Shown here in pieces: positions 1 to 7,120 of a stretch of DNA of 7,120 bases. Source of the stretch: Solirubrobacteraceae bacterium. GTDB lineage: Bacteria > Actinomycetota > Thermoleophilia > Solirubrobacterales > Solirubrobacteraceae. The stretch covers positions 1 to 7,120 of the forward strand of contig JASLHP010000391.1 of NCBI GenBank assembly GCA_030149625.1. The letters are read 5' to 3'. Numbering within the stretch: position 1 is the stretch's first letter; each line of letters starts with the position of its first letter. The position numbers and the translations under genes were made by a program. The notes under the pieces are model-generated. The model saw nothing but the letters and a program-made list of their open reading frames with translations, ran no database searches and had not been told where the DNA came from.

Positions 1-92
1 GCGCGCGACAGGCGCGAGCGCCTCCGACGAGCCGCGCGCGGGCTCGAGCGCGGGCGGCTCGCTGGGAATCGGCGGACGCGCCTGTCGCGCGC
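1..92. repeat. 16-bp perfect inverted repeat flanking a 60-bp segment
   Basis: The arm gcgcgcgacaggcgcg at 1-16 is the exact reverse complement of 77-92. The next inner pair (17 and 76) does not match, so the arm ends there on the inside. On the outside it is cut by the window edge and may be longer. The right arm lies inside the ferritin-like coding region, in the acidic linker (Ala-Arg-Ala-Thr-Gly-Ala). The arrangement fits either a segment inverted between the arms or a fold-back junction at a contig end. Confidence 0.9.
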
Positions 93-394
93 GCCTCGGA
101 CTCCTCGCCGTGCTCGACGACGTCGCCGGCCTGGAACAGGATGCCCTTGGCGATCTCGCGCCACAGCGGCGTGCGGCGCAGCAGGAACTCGAGGTCCATG
201 CTGAAGTGCTTGAACTCCTCACCCTGCGCGTCGCGCATGATCGCGAGCGCTTCCTCGTCGGTCTCGACCGCCAGGCGCTGCTGGTACCAGCCGATCGCTT
301 CGGCCTCCTCGGTGAGCGATGCGCACATGCGCGCGAACGTCCGCGTCTCGGCGGGCAGCTCCTCCGGCGGCTCGTGGTACTGGTCAAAACCCAT
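1..394 (-). CDS. Encapsulated ferritin-like protein (EncFtn family), 3' end rearranged and off the window
   Basis: Encapsulin cargo iron oxidase. In this family the protein oxidises Fe(II) inside an encapsulin shell, which stores the iron. The N-terminus begins MGFDQYHEPPEELPAETRTF. The ferroxidase helices follow: EEAEAIGWYQQR (residues 29-40) and GEEFKH (58-63). Relative to Rhodospirillum rubrum EncFtn, Glu32, Trp38, Glu62 and His65 correspond to Glu30, Trp36, Glu60 and His63, so the ferroxidase ligands are kept. The core ends near LRRTPLWREIAKGILF (72-87), followed by an acidic linker. ATG 394-392 is preceded by GGAGAG at a normal distance. From residue 106 on (below base 77) the visible frame becomes an Arg/Ala-rich tail with no stop, not like the family. 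The normal Ser-Leu-Gly-Ile-Gly tag is instead on the opposite strand (see 17-76). The gene lies 72 bases after the acyl-CoA dehydrogenase, and the encapsulin shell gene would be expected to the left. Family call strong; true C-terminus unresolved. Confidence 0.88.
   Translation of the reverse strand, partial: MGFDQYHEPPEELPAETRTFARMCASLTEEAEAIGWYQQRLAVETDEEALAIMRDAQGEEFKHFSMDLEFLLRRTPLWREIAKGILFQAGDVVEHGEESEARATGASADSQRAARARARARLVGGARACRA
17..76 (+). other. Displaced encapsulin cargo-loading peptide segment, inverted relative to its gene
   Basis: Read on the plus strand, 17-76 encodes S-A-S-D-E-P-R-A-G-S-S-A-G-G followed by S-L-G-I-G-G. It ends in the Ser-Leu-Gly-Ile-Gly motif that encapsulin cargo proteins carry at the C-terminus, after a flexible Ser/Gly/Ala/acidic linker. 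If the segment is flipped about the flanking 16-bp repeat, it joins the minus-strand ferritin-like frame without a shift: the third base of codon 94-92 coincides with base 1, and the codons run GCG-AGC-GCC onward. The match of frame, linker character and targeting motif is very unlikely by chance. What the flipped reading encodes beyond GG cannot be told from this window. Confidence 0.75.
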
Positions 395-466
395 AGAGCT
401 CTCCAATCTGCGCGGATCGACGGCTGCGGTGCCCTGCTTCGAGCACCGTAGCTTAGGGCGCGAGGA
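395..466 (-). promoter_or_regulatory. Short gap upstream of the ferritin-like gene, with its Shine-Dalgarno site
   Basis: The 72 bases between the acyl-CoA dehydrogenase stop and the ferritin-like start contain GGAGAG (404-399) followed by CTCT and ATG. This fixes the start and matches the GGAGAGCTC in front of the dehydrogenase. A 6-bp-arm hairpin (CGGTGC/GCACCG with a 10-base loop, around 432-453) and a TAAGCT that could pass as a -10 box also occur. Neither has a convincing partner (no U-tract, no -35). Read-through from the dehydrogenase is the simplest view. Confidence 0.5.
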
Positions 467-1669
467 TCAGCGGTGGCTGGGCAGGCCGAGCACGTGCTGA
501 GCGATGAAGTTGAGCGCGAGCTCCTGGGAGACGGGCCCGGAGCGCGACAGACGCGCGTCGAGGAACACATCGACCATTCCCTGTCGCTGATCCCAGGCCT
601 CGGCGCCCAGCGTCTGCAGTGCGTGGTCGGCGGCGTCGAACAACACGTCGGCGCTGAGCAGCTTGGCCCTGTTCGCCTCGCCGGCGAGGACCAGATGGTC
701 GGCGCCGGCGTCGAAGCACGCCGCGGCGCGGTGTACGAGCAGCTGCGTTGCTTGAGCGCGGGCGTGCAAGCGCGCGAGCGGGTGCTGGATCGCCTGCTCG
801 GCGCCGATCGGCCGCTGTCCGAAGATCGTGCGCTCGCCGGCGCGCTCGAGCGCACGCGCTATGCAGTAGCGGGCGCTGCCGACGCACAGCGCAGCCGTGA
901 GGATCCGCTCGACGTGCGTGAACGGCCACAGCGTGAGCAGGCCCTGACCCTCGACGCCGACGAGCGCATCGAGGGGAGCCTCGACGTCGTCGAGCGCGAT
1001 CTGCCATTGCCGAACACCCTCGCGCCCGCCCATCGGCAGCTCCTCGCGGGTCAGTCCCCGCGCGTGCGGGTCGACCAGCACCGTGGTGAATCGCGGCGGC
1101 GCGCCCGCCTCGCGCTCGCCTGGCACGCGGCCGAGCACGAGGATGCGCTCAGCGACCTCGATGCCCGAGGTGACGCCCTTGCGGCCGTTGAGGATGAAGC
1201 GCTCGCCATCGCGGCGGACGGTCGTCTTGCTCCTGAAGACGTTGTGACCGATCTCGGGCTCTGTGACGGCTGTCGCCAGGTGCGCGCGGCCGCATGCGAC
1301 GCGCTCCAGCCACTGCTCTTGTGCCTTGGCGGGGCCGACCGTCGCGATCGCGTGGGCGATCGCCGTGGAGAGGACGGGCATCCACAGCACGAGATTGGAA
1401 GCGGCGAGCGTCTCGAGCGCTACGCAGGCACCCAGCAGCCCACCGTCGGTGCCGCCCAGCTCTGGCGGTAGGCCCAGGCCGGGCCAGCCGCGCTCGCTGA
1501 ACTCCCGCCAAAGCTGTGGGTGGATCTCGTCGTGTTCGAGCCCGTGCAGGCGGATCTCTCGCGCTTGCCCGGCGAAACGCGCCGCGAGCTCGCGCGCTTG
1601 CTCGAGGATCTCATCAGCCGGCGCTGGCAGCGCGAATTGATTCGCCGCGGTCGATGTCGGTGCTGTCAT
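467..1669 (-). CDS. Acyl-CoA dehydrogenase family flavoprotein
   Basis: A 400-residue FAD-dependent dehydrogenase of usual family length. Its expected role is alpha,beta-oxidation of an acyl-CoA thioester with electrons passed to an electron-transfer flavoprotein; the substrate is unknown. The N-terminal helical domain (about 20-130) carries GLPPELGGTDGG. The beta-domain flavin motif is TAVTEPEIGHN (133-143). The C-terminal helical domain (from about 240) has the conserved R-x-x-F-G-x-x-I-x-x-x-Q-x-x-x-H-x-L-A pattern (280-299). The usual C-terminal catalytic Glu (YEGTSE in MCAD-type enzymes) is absent: this stretch reads SRSGPVSQELALNF (375-388). Glu254 in THVERILTAA sits where isovaleryl- and long-chain-type enzymes place their base, so it is the likely catalytic residue. 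ATG at 1669 follows AGGAGAGCTC, which starts directly after the TetR stop, so the two genes are co-transcribed. Family certain; substrate not determinable. Confidence 0.93.
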   Translation of the reverse strand: MTAPTSTAANQFALPAPADEILEQARELAARFAGQAREIRLHGLEHDEIHPQLWREFSERGWPGLGLPPELGGTDGGLLGACVALETLAASNLVLWMPVLSTAIAHAIATVGPAKAQEQWLERVACGRAHLATAVTEPEIGHNVFRSKTTVRRDGERFILNGRKGVTSGIEVAERILVLGRVPGEREAGAPPRFTTVLVDPHARGLTREELPMGGREGVRQWQIALDDVEAPLDALVGVEGQGLLTLWPFTHVERILTAALCVGSARYCIARALERAGERTIFGQRPIGAEQAIQHPLARLHARAQATQLLVHRAAACFDAGADHLVLAGEANRAKLLSADVLFDAADHALQTLGAEAWDQRQGMVDVFLDARLSRSGPVSQELALNFIAQHVLGLPSHR

Positions 1670-1679
1670 GAGCTCTCCT
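1670..1679 (-). promoter_or_regulatory. Shine-Dalgarno spacer between the TetR gene and acyl-CoA dehydrogenase
   Basis: The whole intergenic spacer is AGGAGAGCTC, between the TGA of the regulator and the ATG of the dehydrogenase. It is a strong anti-SD match at good spacing, which decides the dehydrogenase start and shows a two-gene operon. Confidence 0.85.
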
Positions 1680-2408
1680 TCAGCTGGCTTTGGCGCTCGA
1701 TTCGAGCGGGACCAGCTCGGTGATGGCCTGGCCTTGCGCGAGCACGTCGCCGCCGGCCGCGACGAGCTCGAGCGTCACGCGGCCGCGCTGGCGCAGGACA
1801 GTCGGCGCAGGTCGTGTGCGCACACGTGTGCCGCTCAGCGCGGCGCAGGCCGCGTCCGCGAGCTCGTCGGTGAACGTCGATGGCGTCCGATCGAGATGGC
1901 CGGCGAGCCAGCGACGGGCGAGCGCATGCGCGGGCCCGTTCACGAGCGCGGAGACCACGAGCATCGAGGCGGGCCTGACCTCGCCGCGGTCCACGAGCGG
2001 TCGCATCCACTCGCCGAAAGCCGCGCCAAGATCGCGATTGCGCGTCGTCAGCTCGACGTTCGCGGGCGAGTCCCAGTCGAGGTGGCCGCGCATGTAAACG
2101 AAGCGCGCGAGCTCGGCGTGCTGCTCGACCCAGGCCAGTTGATGCCCGACCGTGCCGCGCACGGCGGCGCGAAGGGAGCGCGGCCGGCCGCGGATCAGCT
2201 CCCACAGGCCCTCTTGGAAAGACGCCATCGCCTCCACATACAGCGCGTCCGCGATCGCCTCCTTGGAGGGAAAATGGTGAAACAGAGCGCCGTTGGACAC
2301 GTCGCTGTCGTCTCTGATGAGCGCGATCGTGGTCTGCTCGTAGCCGTCCTCGAGAAAGCGCCTCAGGGCTGCGTCGAGGATGCGGCGCCGGGTGTCGATC
2401 GCTGTCAT
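1680..2408 (-). CDS. TetR/AcrR-family transcriptional regulator with C-terminal extension
   Basis: A 242-residue TetR-type repressor. The N-terminal helix-turn-helix domain (about 4-60) has the family pattern: TRRRILDAALRRFLEDGYEQTT, then a recognition region with NGALFHHFPSKEAIADALY (39-57). Residues 60-192 form the all-helical ligand/dimer domain, where such proteins usually end. Here about 45 further residues follow, RVTLELVAAGGDVLAQGQAITELV (210-232) at their centre. They look like two beta-strands rather than TetR helices and resemble the last strands of PaaI/hotdog thioesterases (impression only). It is the first gene of an operon with an acyl-CoA dehydrogenase, a common pairing in which the regulator senses an acyl-CoA (inference). 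ATG 2408-2406 has no Shine-Dalgarno but lies 6 bases after a -10-like box, suggesting a leaderless transcript. Tandem palindromic sites over this promoter suggest autorepression. Confidence 0.92.
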   Translation of the reverse strand: MTAIDTRRRILDAALRRFLEDGYEQTTIALIRDDSDVSNGALFHHFPSKEAIADALYVEAMASFQEGLWELIRGRPRSLRAAVRGTVGHQLAWVEQHAELARFVYMRGHLDWDSPANVELTTRNRDLGAAFGEWMRPLVDRGEVRPASMLVVSALVNGPAHALARRWLAGHLDRTPSTFTDELADAACAALSGTRVRTRPAPTVLRQRGRVTLELVAAGGDVLAQGQAITELVPLESSAKAS

Positions 2409-2444
2409 CGGAGCAGAGTATCACTCTGGAGTATTGCTCTGCAA
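2409..2444 (-). promoter_or_regulatory. Predicted promoter of the TetR/acyl-CoA dehydrogenase operon (leaderless)
   Basis: On the minus strand, TTGCAG (2444-2439) is followed after 18 bases by TACTCT (2420-2415), then 6 bases and the ATG at 2408. The -35 matches the consensus in 4 of 6 positions, and the -10 fits the actinobacterial TANNNT form. This spacing would start transcription at or next to the ATG, which agrees with the lack of a ribosome-binding site. Confidence 0.55.
2413..2442. promoter_or_regulatory. Candidate TetR operator: tandem, palindromic 13-bp sites
   Basis: GAGTATCACTCTG (2416-2428) is followed directly by GAGTATTGCTCTG (2429-2441), identical except for two central bases. 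The first lies within a perfect 6+3+6 palindrome, CAGAGT-ATC-ACTCTG (2414-2428). The full 30-bp stretch is also a dyad, with 11 of 15 half-site positions matching. It covers the -10 and the spacer of the predicted promoter, the classic position for an autoregulating TetR repressor. That this TetR binds it is inference. Confidence 0.65.
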
Positions 2445-2457
2445 GTGGACGGCTGCG

Positions 2458-2472
2458 GCCGGCTGAGCCGGC

Positions 2473-2477
<5 letters not shown>
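2458..2477. terminator. Palindromic GC-rich sequence at the PPDK 3' end (weak terminator candidate)
   Basis: GCTGAGCCGGCTCAGC (2462-2477) is a perfect 16-bp palindrome that includes the PPDK stop codon. It overlaps an alternative hairpin, GCCGGC-TGA-GCCGGC (2458-2472). There is no T-tract on either side, so intrinsic termination is uncertain. PPDK and the TetR gene are only 64 bases apart. Confidence 0.3.
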
Positions 2478-5100
<2,623 letters not shown>

Positions 5101-5209
5101 TCTCGCGCACGCCGAGGCTGACAGGGCTTTACCCGCGGTGCGCTCGCTCAACCGCCGCCTCGGGCACACCGCCAGCCGGCGCCGGCGGCGGCTCGCTAGA
5201 TTCCTCTCG
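5101..5209. promoter_or_regulatory. Divergent intergenic region between PPDK and the ABC exporter
   Basis: This 109-bp region must hold both promoters. Toward the exporter there is a TAGATT -10-like box (5197-5202), listed separately. Just upstream is a GC palindrome, GCCGGCGCCGGC (5175-5186), whose symmetry extends with one unpaired A to 5169-5191. It could be an operator, or simply GC-rich composition. Toward PPDK, TTGAGC and TAAAGC occur but only 14 bases apart, so no convincing promoter is seen there. Confidence 0.4.
5197..5202 (+). promoter_or_regulatory. -10 box for a leaderless ABC exporter transcript
   Basis: TAGATT fits TANNNT, and A/T-rich bases stand out in this GC-rich stretch. 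It is followed by 7 bases and then the GTG at 5210. Transcription from this box would begin at the GTG itself, consistent with the absence of a Shine-Dalgarno sequence. No recognisable -35 lies 17-18 bases upstream. Confidence 0.5.
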
Positions 5210-6232
5210 GTGCCGTCCGACGCCGCAGCCGACGTAGACCAGCCTCCGGCGCCGCGAGCAGACGGCGAGGCGGCGGCAGCTGTCAGCGTGCGCGGGCTCG
5301 TCAAGTCCTATGGCTCGGTCAAGGCGCTCGTCGGCGTCGATCTCGACGTGGCGCCCGGAACCGTGCTCGGCCTCCTCGGGCCCAACGGTGCCGGCAAGAC
5401 GACGATCATCCGCATCCTCACGACGCTGCTGCGGCCCGACGCCGGCAGCGCGCGCGTCGCGGGACTGGACGTCGTCGGCGACGCGGCGAAGCTGCGCGAG
5501 CGCATCGGGCTCGCCGGCCAGTACGCAGCCGTCGACGAGAACCTGACAGGGCTCGAGAACCTGACGATGGTCGGGCGCCTGTACGGCGAGCCGCGCTCGA
5601 AGGCGAAGCGGCGCGGCCAGGAGCTGCTCGAGCGCTTCGAGCTGGTCGACGCCGCCAAGCGGCCGGCGAAGACGTACTCGGGCGGCATGCGCCGGCGCCT
5701 CGACCTCGCGGCGGCGCTCGTCGCAAAGCCGCCGGTGCTGTTCCTCGACGAGCCCACGACGGGGCTCGATCCTCGCAGCCGGCTGCAGCTCTGGGAGACG
5801 ATCGAGGGGCTCGTGGCCGACGGCACGACCGTGCTGCTGACGACGCAGTATCTGGATGAGGCCGATCGGCTCGCGAGCAAGATCGCGGTGATCGACCACG
5901 GCGAGGTGATCGCGGAAGGCACGCCGGACGAGCTCAAGGATCGCGTCGGCGGCGAGCGCCTGGAGATCCGCCTCGACGAGGCGTCGCGCGCGCGGGCCGC
6001 GGTCGACGCGCTCGCGTCGATGGCGGACGAGCCGCCCGGCATCGACGGCGACCTGGTGACGGTCGGCGTGCGCCGTCGCGGTGGTGCGATCGTCGAGGCC
6101 GTGCGGCGGCTGGACGATGCCGGCGTGGGCGTCGAGGACATCGCGCTGCGGCGCCCGACGCTCGACGACGTGTTCATGTCGTTGACCGGCCACGCGGCGG
6201 AAGCGGCCGAGGACGAGCAGGCGGCTTCGTGA
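5210..6232 (+). CDS. ABC transporter ATP-binding protein, DrrA (daunorubicin resistance) type
   Basis: ATPase subunit of an ABC-2-type exporter, 340 residues from GTG 5210. It has Walker A GPNGAGKTT (57-65), Q-loop GQYAAVDENLTG (from about 103), signature YSGGMRRRLDLAAAL (156-170), Walker B VLFLDE (176-181), D-loop TTGLD, and TTQYLDEAD (211-219) with Gln where most ABC ATPases have the switch His. That Gln is usual in the DrrA group. The C-terminal extension (about 250-340) ends with RRPTLDDVFMSLTGHA, the DrrA-type tail motif. An in-frame ATG at 5090 would overlap the PPDK start and add a basic stretch unlike the family, so GTG 5210 with its -10 box is preferred. The substrate is unknown; family members export drugs, lipids or glycolipids. 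It overlaps its permease by 4 bases. Confidence 0.93.
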   Translation: MPSDAAADVDQPPAPRADGEAAAAVSVRGLVKSYGSVKALVGVDLDVAPGTVLGLLGPNGAGKTTIIRILTTLLRPDAGSARVAGLDVVGDAAKLRERIGLAGQYAAVDENLTGLENLTMVGRLYGEPRSKAKRRGQELLERFELVDAAKRPAKTYSGGMRRRLDLAAALVAKPPVLFLDEPTTGLDPRSRLQLWETIEGLVADGTTVLLTTQYLDEADRLASKIAVIDHGEVIAEGTPDELKDRVGGERLEIRLDEASRARAAVDALASMADEPPGIDGDLVTVGVRRRGGAIVEAVRRLDDAGVGVEDIALRRPTLDDVFMSLTGHAAEAAEDEQAAS

Positions 6233-6993
6233 GGCGGCTGTTCACGGACACGCTCGTGATCGCCGAGCGCAACCTCGTGCGGCTGCCGCGCGCGCCCGAG
6301 CTGCTGGTCGCGTTCACGGTGCAGCCGATCATGTTCGTGCTGCTGTTCCGCTACGTGTTCGGGGGCGCGATCAAGACGCCCGGCTTCAGCTACGCCGACT
6401 TCCTGATCCCGGGCATCATCGTGCAGAACATCGCGTTCGGCGGGTTCGTCACCGCGCTCGGCCTCAACGAGGACCTGCACAAGGGCCTGATCGATCGCTT
6501 CCGCTCGCTGCCGATGGCGCGCCCGGCGGTGCTCGCGGGGCGCACGCTCGCCGACGTCGTCACGAACGGGCTGTCGGCGTCGATCCTCGTGATCACCGGG
6601 TTGATCATCGGCTTCTCCTTTCACACAGGCGTGGCCGAGGCGATCGCCGGCGGCGGTCTGCTGCTGCTGTTCGGCTATGCGTTCTCGTGGGTGTTCGCGT
6701 TCCTCGGCATGCTCGTCTCCTCGGCGGAGGCGGCCAACTCGGTCGGGTTCATCGCCGTCTTTCCCCTGACGTTCATCTCCTCGGCGTTCGTGCCGGTCAG
6801 CTCGATGCCGACGGTTCTGCGCGACTTCGCCGAAGTCAACCCGTTCACGATCACGGTCGACGCGATGCGTTCGCTGTGGCTCGGCGCGCCGGCCGGCAAC
6901 AACGTCTGGGGAGCCGTCGTCTGGGCGCTCGCGATCATCGTCGTGTTCGCGCCGCTGGCCGTCGCCCGCTACCGCCGCGCGGCCGGGCGCTGA
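6229..6993 (+). CDS. ABC-2 type transporter permease, DrrB type
   Basis: Membrane subunit paired with the preceding ATPase, 254 residues. Six hydrophobic segments are visible at about 27-47, 57-77, 109-131, 138-162, 171-190 and 226-246. The N-terminal cytoplasmic stretch and the motif GLIDRFRSLPMARPAVLAGR (87-105), between segments two and three, are typical of DrrB-like ABC-2 permeases. The GTG start at 6229 overlaps the ATPase stop in GTGA, which implies translational coupling. The stop lies 4 bases from the stop of the convergent second PPDK gene. The complex would be two ATPases and two permeases in the plasma membrane; cargo unknown. Confidence 0.93.
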   Translation: MRRLFTDTLVIAERNLVRLPRAPELLVAFTVQPIMFVLLFRYVFGGAIKTPGFSYADFLIPGIIVQNIAFGGFVTALGLNEDLHKGLIDRFRSLPMARPAVLAGRTLADVVTNGLSASILVITGLIIGFSFHTGVAEAIAGGGLLLLFGYAFSWVFAFLGMLVSSAEAANSVGFIAVFPLTFISSAFVPVSSMPTVLRDFAEVNPFTITVDAMRSLWLGAPAGNNVWGAVVWALAIIVVFAPLAVARYRRAAGR

Positions 6994-7001
6994 GCGCTCA
7001 G
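6990..7001. repeat. 12-bp palindrome containing both convergent stop codons
   Basis: CTGAGCGCTCAG is perfectly self-complementary and holds the TGA of the permease (6991-6993) and, on the other strand, the TGA of the second PPDK (7000-6998). It is too short, and lacks a T-tract, to be called a terminator with confidence. Confidence 0.4.
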
Positions 7002-7120
7002 GGCGCCGTGGCGATCGCCGCCAGGGCGGCCGCGACGCGCGCGATCGGCACGCGGTAGGGCGAGCAGCTGACGTAGTTCAGGCCCTCGCGGTGGCAGAAC
7101 TCCACCGACGTGGGCTCGCC
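6998..7120 (-). CDS. Second pyruvate,phosphate dikinase, C-terminal end only
   Basis: The last 40 residues of a PPDK-like protein whose gene continues past the right edge. The visible part begins G-E-P-T-S-V-E-F, continues with [17 protein letters not shown] and ends IATAP before TGA at 7000-6998. Aligned by eye with the first PPDK tail, about 25 of 39 positions are identical, including an unbroken run of 17. It is therefore a diverged paralogue, not an assembly copy. The catalytic Cys would lie just outside the window. The gene is convergent with the ABC permease. Confidence 0.88.
   Translation of the reverse strand, partial: GEPTSVEFCHREGLNYVSCSPYRVPIARVAAALAAIATAP

Noticed and set aside
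110..451. 113-codon plus-strand frame over the ferritin-like gene
   Set aside because: Reverse strand of the EncFtn core, whose minus-strand ferroxidase motifs and Shine-Dalgarno are clear. Only the 17-76 part of the plus strand carries meaningful coding sense.
432..453. Possible terminator hairpin between the acyl-CoA dehydrogenase and ferritin-like genes
   Set aside because: Only a 6-bp stem with a 10-base loop and no T-tract; easily chance in this composition.
473..1471. 332-codon plus-strand frame across the acyl-CoA dehydrogenase
   Set aside because: Shadow of the minus-strand gene; no recognisable domain, and its composition is the complement of the real codons.
5840..5869. Gln instead of the switch-loop His in the ABC ATPase (TTQYLDEAD)
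   Set aside because: Looks like a lost catalytic residue, but this Gln is usual in DrrA-type ATPases, so it is a family trait and not a defect.
5308..6624. 438-codon minus-strand frame (and a 354-codon one at 5129-6193) across the ABC operon
   Set aside because: Antisense to the ATPase and permease, which have full motif sets and coupled starts; the antisense proteins look like no family.

Overview
The window is about 7.1 kb of very GC-rich DNA (roughly 70% by eye) with strong third-position G/C bias. It is almost fully coding, and no intergenic gap exceeds about 110 bases. Several things point to Actinomycetota, possibly a Thermoleophilia-type lineage: a DrrA/DrrB-type ABC exporter, TANNNT-type -10 boxes placed 6-7 bases before start codons (leaderless mRNAs), and a TetR plus acyl-CoA dehydrogenase pair. 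This assignment is inference. The odd length, with partial genes at both ends, suggests the window is a whole short contig, which matters for how the left end is read.

The left half is transcribed leftward (minus strand). From right to left it holds pyruvate,phosphate dikinase (PPDK, 5100 to 2473), a TetR-family regulator (2408 to 1680), an acyl-CoA dehydrogenase (1669 to 467) and an encapsulated-ferritin-type iron oxidase (EncFtn, from 394 to the left edge). The TetR and dehydrogenase genes are 10 bases apart with a shared ribosome-binding stretch and clearly form an operon. The ferritin-like gene follows after 72 bases and may be co-transcribed. A promoter overlapped by two tandem, partly palindromic sites just upstream of the TetR start suggests autoregulation of this cluster.

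The right half, from 5210 to 6993, is a two-gene plus-strand operon: a DrrA-type ABC ATPase and a DrrB-type permease overlapping by 4 bases. It is divergent from PPDK. It converges tail to tail, 4 bases apart, with the 3' end of a second PPDK gene that runs off the right edge. The exporter is therefore flanked by two PPDK paralogues.

The most unusual signal is at the far left. A 16-bp inverted repeat (1-16 and 77-92) encloses a 60-bp segment. Read on the plus strand, opposite to the ferritin gene, this segment encodes an encapsulin cargo-loading motif, G-S-L-G-I-G-G. Flipping the segment about the repeat restores it exactly in frame as the expected EncFtn C-terminal tail. The visible orientation instead gives an Arg/Ala-rich tail with no stop. 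Either the cargo tag has been inverted away from its protein in real DNA, or the contig end is a fold-back chimera. Both readings imply an encapsulin iron-storage system, whose shell gene would lie beyond the left edge.
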